Shown here: piece after piece, positions 58,028 to 64,000 of the stretch
How positions within the stretch are numbered: the stretch's first letter is position 1
How the letters are laid out: each line of letters begins with the position of its first letter
Source: Epiperipatus broadwayi
Lineage: Eukaryota; Onychophora; Udeonychophora; Euonychophora; Peripatidae
NCBI GenBank assembly: GCA_028023455.1
Contig: JAQFVV010006642.1
Span: 124,001 to 188,000 of the forward strand
Length of the DNA stretch: 64,000 nt
Reading direction: 5' to 3'
Position numbers and translations under genes: made by a program
Notes under the pieces: model-generated
The model's database searches: none
What the model saw: only the letters and a program-made list of their open reading frames with translations
Told to the model about the DNA's origin: nothing

Positions 58028-58617
58028 TGTCATATCTAACCTTGCCTTTAGAAGTGGACTATTCCAGATTCATTACCTGAATGGCTAGCATCCAGTTGCT
58101 ATCCAAAGGGATTAAATTCTTCACTGGGTTTGTGCATTAAATCCGCATGTTTCCAGTAAGGTAGGGGATCTGGCATTAAATGGTCAGCCTTTTGGAGGCA
58201 AGGCAGATAGCAATTACTCCTGTTAACTTGAACGACAAAACATGCTCTCCATTAAACCCTCTGCCATCAGCAAAGGTATTTCTCTATGATTATCATGACA
58301 TCCATGCAGTGAGGCAAGTCCATCTTTGGACTGGAAACTGCTATGTCCGAATTAGTGCCGACTCAAGGCAAGCTAAATACATAGCTGGAAGAGTCTTACC
58401 AGAACTCACAAGGCACGCTAATCATTAGCTGGAAGCGAGTTCCATTCTCGCCTTGACTATCTCAGCATTCAAGTCAATCAACTGTATTCATTCGTTTGTT
58501 TAACTAATGTGTGTATATTTTTTGGACTAATAAATTGTATGTATTAATTGCTGAGTAGTTATTCTTTTTGTGTCTGTTGGTTTGGAAAAGAATCTGTAAG
58601 CCTAACCAAACACAACA
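58028..58617 (+). repeat. 5' LTR of the K02A2.6-like element
   Basis: Aligned with 60,794-61,391 through 'gcatccagttgctatccaaa', 'tggtcagccttttg', 'tggactggaaactgctatgt', 'tggactaataaattgta' and 'tagttattctttttgtg'. The 82-codon ORF at 58,180-58,428 lies in the LTR and is broken in the other copy. Confidence 0.8.
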
Positions 58618-59289
58618 GATCTGATACAGTCACAGAAAAATTTTTCCCTCACAGCTGGAAAAATTATATTATAAAATATGCCAGTTTCAACAGATCTAAA
58701 CGTATGAAATAAATATATGAGTGCATATTTTGCTTATTTGTTTTATTATTTTTCTTTTTGAAAAATTTACATTTCTGTAATTTCATTGCGGTGATTTTTT
58801 AAAAAACAAACTATGTAAAATTGTTGAATAAAATTGACAGCAAACATAAAGGCATATCAATTTGAAGCTTCAAACAATCATGTCAGCTTTACTCACAAGA
58901 CTGTGACAAAAGGGCACTCTAGTGGTTTAAAAGCTTCGTTGAGTTACTTACAATAATATAACTGTAAAACCAAAATAATAATAAGTGGTTACTCGCATAA
59001 ATAAATAAAGATGGCAAAAGCAATCGGCCCTATAAAGAGCATTTGATTTTTTATCTACAGGCTACCAGATAAAAAAGCCTGAGGTAAAGTTAGCCACACT
59101 AATAACCATAATCGGTCTGCAAACGTACAATATACTCATCTCAATCTACGGTTGTAACCCCAGCTGAGCTGGATTTTGATAGAGTGTTGACAATTTTCAC
59201 AGAGTATTTTTCTCCTAAACCCTTGACAATAATACAGAAGTACCATTTTAATCTCAGCATGCAAGAACTGGGTTATATTAGTCTTGAAG

Positions 59290-59690
59290 TGCGATTTCAA
59301 AGACTTCATGAATGAAGCACTTCGTAATCGTTTTATTTGTGACATAAATGATCACAATTTGAGGCTGAAAATATTAAGGATTCCAGACATAGATTTTGAG
59401 ACAGTGGTAGCTCAGGCAGGACTAGCAGTATGAAGTGCAAAAAATTTGAGCATAATACTCGGACACCCAATTACACCTCAGAGAATTCAGCATCAAATAG
59501 CCCACTGCTTTGCTATAGATGCAATGAGCATTCATACAGAATGCCTGTACCACAAAGCAACATGCACGTTTTATAAGCGAGTCAGACATATAAAGGCAGC
59601 ATGTCTGAAATTAAAAGACAAACAGCCAAGCCTATTCCTAAAAACAGTAAAGGCACTGATAAGAAACATAAGCAAGTTGTCTGTATAAAC
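59290..59690 (+). pseudogene. gag relic of the K02A2.6-like element
   Basis: Translation gives FNEALRNRFICDINDHNLRL near 59,300, a typical segment of the Gag C-terminal capsid. It continues with text of the zinc-knuckle type ending in HIKAACLKLKD near 59,600-59,640, with several Cys lost or displaced by frameshifts. Part of it is open at 59,446-59,688. Not functional. Confidence 0.6.
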
Positions 59691-59741
59691 CCTATCAGAG
59701 ATGACTAGTCTGGGTTTATACACACTGTCATAATTAATGAT

Positions 59742-60278
59742 ATGCCAGTCAAAATGGAACTTGACACAGGGTCAGCAGTGTCTATAGTTTCAAGAAAGAC
59801 CTGGGAAATCATTAATAAAAAGAATAAATATAAACTGCACCATTACAGTAGGTCAATATCTGACTATCAGGGAAATAAAATCAAACTCTTGGCTCAGATA
59901 AGATTTAAAATTACTATGTCTAACAAGATGAAATACCTACCATTGGTAGTGGCATCTGGTGATCACAACAACTTGTTAGGCTGTGACTGGTTCAGTCACA
60001 TAGGGTTCAAAGTGACCAAAATGAACCAGCTCACAACATTATCAAAGATGAAGTGTAATTACTCAGAAGACTTCAACAAAAAGCTGACAATGAAAATGGA
60101 TAGAAGCTGGAAAACCAGAATTGCCAGAACTCTGCTAGTGCAGCACTCCACTCCAAGCACAACAACAGGAAAGATTCCTGCAGAACTACTATTCAACAGA
60201 CCCTTAAGAACTATGCTATTGACCATGAAACTGGATGTCAAATTTGAACAAGAAGATAAAAACAAAATAAAACTCTAA
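59742..60278 (+). pseudogene. protease fused to integrase C-terminus by internal deletion
   Basis: One open frame of 178 codons. The first about 95 residues are an aspartic protease: MELDTGSAVSIVS has the D-T-G catalytic motif, and NNLLGCDWF is the C-terminal L-L-G-x-D-W motif. The last about 65 residues (RIARTLLVQHSTPSTTTGKI and LLFNRPLRTMLL) are the end of an integrase, after the third catalytic residue. The joint is near 60,050-60,080. Reverse transcriptase, RNase H and the integrase core, about 2.5 kb in intact relatives, are gone while the frame stays open. No full enzyme can be made. Confidence 0.75.
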
Positions 60279-60599
60279 ATAGAGACACAAGTACTATGCC
60301 GTATGTACTACACAAATGGATAATTGCAGTGGTGGCTCAAATAAAGGGTCTCTACACTATCATTGTGCAAACAGAAGATGGTCATTATCATCATCACCAT
60401 TACAACCAACTAAGTCTCACCACACATCAGAAGCTAACAAAAGCAGTGATCAATCTGGGATGAGTACCTCAAGCAGAGAAGATGAACAGCAAAATCAAAA
60501 CAGCAGCAGACAACCTGAAACAAGTTCATCAAGTGAAGCAAGATGAAGACAGGGACAACAATCAACTGGAAAAAACCAACCACGTGGACAATACATCCT

Positions 60600-60876
60600 C
60601 CAGCACATTTTGATGACTATGTTCTCCAGGGCTAATTTTAGCCAGAGGGAGGGATATTATATCTGATCTTGTCTTTAGAAATGGATTATTTCAGATTCCT
60701 TACCTGATTGGCTAGCACCCAGTTACTATCCAAAGGGATTAGCACATTTTGATGATTATGTCCTCCAGGTCTAATTTTAACCAGGGTGAGGGATGTCATA
60801 TTTGATCTTGCCTTTGGAAATGGATTATTTCAGATTCCTTACCTGATTGGCTAGCACCCAGTTACTATCCAAAGGA
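60600..60876. repeat. tandem duplication across the interior/3' LTR boundary
   Basis: About 138 bp containing 'agcacattttgatgactatg', a purine tract (agggaggga) and the first about 80 bp of the LTR occurs twice in tandem (60,600-60,738 and 60,739-60,876). The LTR therefore has two starts, about 60,657 and 60,794; only the second keeps the TGTCAT beginning. Confidence 0.75.
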
Positions 60877-61391
60877 ATTAAATCCACTGGGGTTCATGCA
60901 CCAAATCTGCATGTTTCCAGTAAAGTAGGGGATGCCATTAAATGGTCAGCCTTTTGAAGGCAAGCAGAGAAAATTACTTCTTCTGTTAACCTGAACAACA
61001 GAACATGATCCCCATTAAACTCTCTGCCATCACCAAAGGTATTTCTCTAGCCATTATTGTGCCATCCATGCAGTGAGGCAAATCCACCTACGGACTGGAA
61101 ACTGCTACATCCGAATTAGAGCTGACACAGGCAAGATAAATACATAGCTGAAAAAGTTAGCTGAAAAAGTCTTACTAGAACTCATAAAGCAGTCTAATCA
61201 TTAGCTGGAAGTGAGTTCTATACTCGGCTCGACTATCTCAGCATTCAAGTCTATTAACTGTATTTATTCCTTCGTTTAACTAACGTGTGTATATTTTTGG
61301 ACTAATAAATTGTACTATTAATTTCTGAGTAGTTATTCTTTTTGTGCCTGTTGGTTTGGAAACGAACCTGTAAGCTTAACCAAGCACAACA
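60794..61391 (+). repeat. 3' LTR of the K02A2.6-like element
   Basis: About 598 bp, TG...CA, preceded by the purine-rich cagggtgaggga. It contains a short local duplication of 'tagctgaaaaagt' (about 61,146-61,171) absent from the 5' copy. Confidence 0.8.
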
Positions 61392-61396
61392 TATAG

Positions 61397-61984
61397 GATT
61401 ATATAAAATTCATCTGGTAATAACCATAACACTGCAGCAACTTAGGATTCTGATTCTTAATACATTAATACTACAACCAATATAACCATTTTAATTACAG
61501 ATATATACATATTAACAGTTATATACAACATATTAACAATTTATATAAAGTATATGTATTTACATACCCTAAGGATTTTCACATAATACTAAAGGTCAGT
61601 GTGACCTGTTTAGCTCCTAGATTTGCGTTGCCAAGTCGGAAGCAAGTCTTCTTAATATTAGCTATCAATGATAACACACAATGACATCCAACATAGTTAT
61701 TGCTGCAAGTACATTTGCACGCTTATAGCTTCCACGAGCAAGTGTTTCTTGGTTCTTTTTAGACCAATCTTTCACTGTTAATTAATAATTAGAACTCCTA
61801 ATTGGTTGGGTCACTTTGATCCTTCTGCCAGTGTCTAATCTTAATTATCTGCAGTTGTATCAGTTACTAGTAATTTCTTCTTTTTAATTGTTTCTAATTA
61901 ATTAAATTATTTTCTGATGGAATTCTGTTGTCTCTTTTGCTCTTTAGGAATTTAATTAAGATTGTTTACTGGATTTATAATTAA
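61397..61984. other. AT-rich sequence, possibly rest of the old gypsy LTR
   Basis: By position this should begin with the remainder of the older gypsy 5' LTR interrupted at 58,027, but no second full copy exists in the window to confirm it. No genes seen. Confidence 0.3.
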
Positions 61985-62145
61985 TCTTTTATGTAATAAA
62001 GGGGATTTGAACTCAAACATTCAAGCTCCATTCAGCCATTTCCTCTATCTCATACAATCAATACGCAAGTCCACACGCATGTGAAAATGATATGAGATAG
62101 AGTGGATGGCTGAAGGGAACTTGAAAGTCTGTATTTAAATCTTCT
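61985..62145. repeat. head-to-head inverted repeat with pol III box-like motifs
   Basis: The left arm (61,988-62,057) and right arm (62,086-62,142) are reverse complements over about 55 bp ('catttcctctatctcata' with 'tatgagatagagtggatg'). Reading outward from the centre, each arm has tggctgaa(t/g)gg, like a tRNA A box. Then comes gagttcaaatccc (left, minus strand) or a decayed form of it (right), like a B box. The A-B spacing is shorter than in a tRNA. It may be two head-to-head tRNA-derived SINE heads. Confidence 0.45.
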
Positions 62146-62535
62146 ATATTATATCTAGACTGCAGGTATTTTTTATCTATTGTTACAATCAGTTTTAAGT
62201 TTACTTTTTACTTAAAAGTATTTCTCTACTTGTTATAATTTTGAGTATGTATGTATTTCACATATCATCATCATCATCATCAACCATTATCAATCCACTG
62301 CAAGATGAAGGTCTCTCCAAGTTTAATCCATCTTCTCCGATCTTTAGCTTTTCTTCTTCACACCACCCCTGCACACTTTCTTATTTCATCCATCAATCTC
62401 ACATGTGGTCTCTTTCTGGGTCTTTTACAATCTCTTGGAATCCAGTTTAATATTTCAATTGTTCATCTATTATCATAACTTCTAGCAATATGTCCAGCCC
62501 AACTACACTTCAATCTTTTAATTTTTTCAGTGAGG

Positions 62536-63327
62536 TCAGTAACACCTGTTTGTTTTTTTACCCATACATTGCATTTTTCGATCCCTTCTTATTAATCCCA
62601 ACATGAATCTTCCCATATTTCTTTGAGTGGTCTGGAGTCTCTGTATTGCTATTCTATTAAGTGTCCAAGTCTCAGATCCATAAGTAAAAACTGGTAAAAC
62701 ACATTTGTTAAAAACCTTCCTTTTCAAACGCATAGGCATATTTCCTTTTAGTATTAAGTTATTTCTACCAAAAGCACTCCAACCAAGTTTAATTCTATGA
62801 CTAATTCCATCCATTATGTTTCTATCTGTATTAATAATCTGACCAAGGTATTTGTAACTGTTAACTTCTTCTAATTCATCATAATCAATCTTTATTTTCA
62901 TATTTTGAGCAAATCGATTAAACATTACTTTAATCTTTTTAACATTTATCTTTAGTCCTACTTTCCTACTTTCATCTGATAACTCCTGCAACATTTCTCG
63001 CAGCTCTGAAGCATTATTTGCAAAAACAACTATATCATATGCAAAATCTAAATGACTTAAATAATCTCCATTTACTTTCACTCCTTTAGTTTTCCATTTT
63101 AATCCACAAAATATTTCTTGCAACACTGCTGTAAAAAGTTTTGGAGATATGGAGTCACTTTGTCTTACACCCTTCTCAATGTTCACTTTCCCAGTATCAT
63201 TATGTAATCTAATTGTTGCTGTTGCATTTTTATAAATATTCCTTAAAATATGACAATACCCTGGAACTATACCTTGGTGATCCAATGCTTTAATCACTGA
63301 AGAAATGTTTATAGAATGCCTTTTCAT
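62536..63327 (-). pseudogene. RTE reverse transcriptase, palm to C-terminus, active site mutated
   Basis: 263 codons open. It contains GVRQSDSISPKLFTAVLQEI, the active-site region FAYDIVVFANN (63,034-63,045), the SYKYLGQIINTD segment, and the C-terminal SETWTLN. The usual active-site motif is F-A-D-D; here the first Asp is Tyr, which should abolish polymerase activity. The related copy at 4.1 kb keeps D-D. The N-terminal part of the enzyme is in another frame (63,290-63,775), so this is a dead copy. Confidence 0.8.
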
Positions 63328-63775
63328 AATCTACAAATGCAAAACATAATGGCAACTCATATTCATTTGTCCTTTCAATAACTTCTCTCAATACCTGGAT
63401 ATGATATACTGTACTAAAACCACTTTTAAAACCAGCTTGTTCCCTTGGTTGGTGGAAATCCAGTGTTCTTTGTAGAAGAGTTGTAATTATCTTGGTAAAA
63501 ATTTTGTATAAAACTGATAAAAGGCTGATAGGTCTGTAATTTCTAATTATCTTCTTTATCATCTTTTTAAATATTGATATTATTACTGCATTCTTCCAAT
63601 CATCTGGTACATCTTTATCATTTAGACATTTAGTATATAACTTTGCTAAAAAAAATTCTATTTCTTCACCTGATTCTTTTAATATGTCAATTATAATTCC
63701 ATCATTACCTGGAACCTTTCCTTTCTTCATACATTTAATTGCATGTTTCACTTCTTCATTTAAAATTTCTGACAA
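63290..63775 (-). pseudogene. RTE reverse transcriptase N-terminal part (fingers)
   Basis: 161 codons open. It has the LNEEVKHAIKCMKKGKVPG segment, YRPISLLSVLYKIFTKII, REQAGFKSGFSTVYHI and FVDYEKAF (the first catalytic Asp region). The frame is lost directly after FVDYEKAF, near 63,310, where the other copy continues D-S-I; a small deletion put the rest into the next frame. The region above 63,775 belongs to the same element but is not open. Confidence 0.8.
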
Positions 63776-64000
63776 TTCAGAAGATGTAATAGAAATAGGA
63801 GGTACTTCTTCTTTATTACTATATAATTCTTGTTAAAAGTCTTCTACCCATTTCATAATGTCATCTCTCTTTTTAGTAATAGTTCCATCTTTTTTTTTTA
63901 TTGCAGATATAAATTTCCTACCAATACCAAAATGTTGCTTTACATTCTTGAGACTTTTATTTTCTTCCACAGATTTCCTTGCTAGTTCACAGTTATACTT

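Larger units (their letters stand above)
58028..61391 (+). mobile_element. decayed Ty3/gypsy element (K02A2.6-like), internally deleted
   Basis: LTRs of about 590-600 bp (58,028-58,617 and 60,794-61,391) both begin TGTCATAT and end ...CACAACA. Flanking 5-mers are catag (58,023-58,027) and tatag (61,392-61,396), a target duplication with one change. The interior holds gag remnants and a protease joined directly to an integrase tail, so the whole reverse transcriptase is missing. The LTR pair is clearly diverged. It is inserted in the 5' LTR of the older gypsy copy. Confidence 0.75.
62262..64000 (-). mobile_element. RTE-clade LINE, 3' part (continues past the window)
   Basis: Starts with the (ATC)n tail at 62,264. 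Reading the minus strand from 64,000 down, it covers the end of the endonuclease linker and the whole reverse transcriptase. It aligns with 3331-5100 and is the least decayed RTE copy here, with two long open frames. The 5' half lies beyond the window. Confidence 0.82.

Overview
The window looks like nuclear DNA of an invertebrate animal, most likely an arthropod (low confidence on the group). It is very AT-rich, full of (TA)n and poly-A/T runs, and holds invertebrate-type retroelements: RTE-clade LINEs, Ty3/gypsy LTR elements, a Penelope-like relic and a hAT-type MITE. The one convincing host gene encodes a DUF229-family protein, a family known from nematodes and insects. There are no operons, rRNA genes or CRISPR arrays. 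Gene density is about one gene per 64 kb; most of the rest is transposon debris.

Layout. 1-7 kb: a foldback insertion flanked by 16-bp direct repeats (1321-1760) and a near full-length but decayed RTE LINE on the minus strand (3331-6200). 7.1-12.8 kb: a large LTR element (family A) with about 2-kb LTRs, a decayed tRNA-Lys-type primer-binding site and no pol; a 1-kb palindromic repeat fills most of its interior. 13-14.8 kb: a Penelope-like relic and a clean 360-bp hAT MITE with an 8-bp target-site duplication. 16.6-22.6 kb: a second LTR-type element (family B), minus strand, again with a tRNA-Lys-like primer site and one coiled-coil ORF. 23.6-25.8 kb: a hairpin, a tRNA-derived SINE-like piece, an RTE 3' fragment and a fragment of family C.

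25,966-27,936 (minus) is the DUF229 gene: one uninterrupted 656-codon frame with a 3' splice acceptor just upstream of the ATG. 28-41 kb is mainly featureless AT-rich DNA, with a microsatellite, a 200-bp tandem array, a 2-kb palindromic cluster of family C (34.6-36.6 kb) and a smaller one of family D (37-37.7 kb). 41-48 kb holds an LTR-like promoter region, a 430-bp inverted repeat, a third family A fragment and a diverged RTE fragment.

48.5-61.4 kb is a nest of Ty3/gypsy elements. A young gypsy element (48,567-54,062; LTRs differing by two substitutions and one 5-bp indel; perfect 5-bp GATGT duplication) sits inside the reverse transcriptase active-site codons of an older relative on the opposite strand. 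The old copy's 5' LTR is in turn interrupted by a decayed gypsy element with a different LTR (58,028-61,391), and its gag-pol junction carries a further roughly 2-kb insertion. The window ends with another RTE LINE (62,262-64,000, minus), inactivated by a catalytic-site substitution and a frameshift.

I saw no undescribed multi-gene system. The most interesting items are the nested gypsy block and its frame changes, the two pol-less LTR families with tRNA-Lys-like primer sites, the coiled-coil ORF, and the several head-to-head palindromic repeats. All alignments are by eye; coordinates of decayed elements are approximate.
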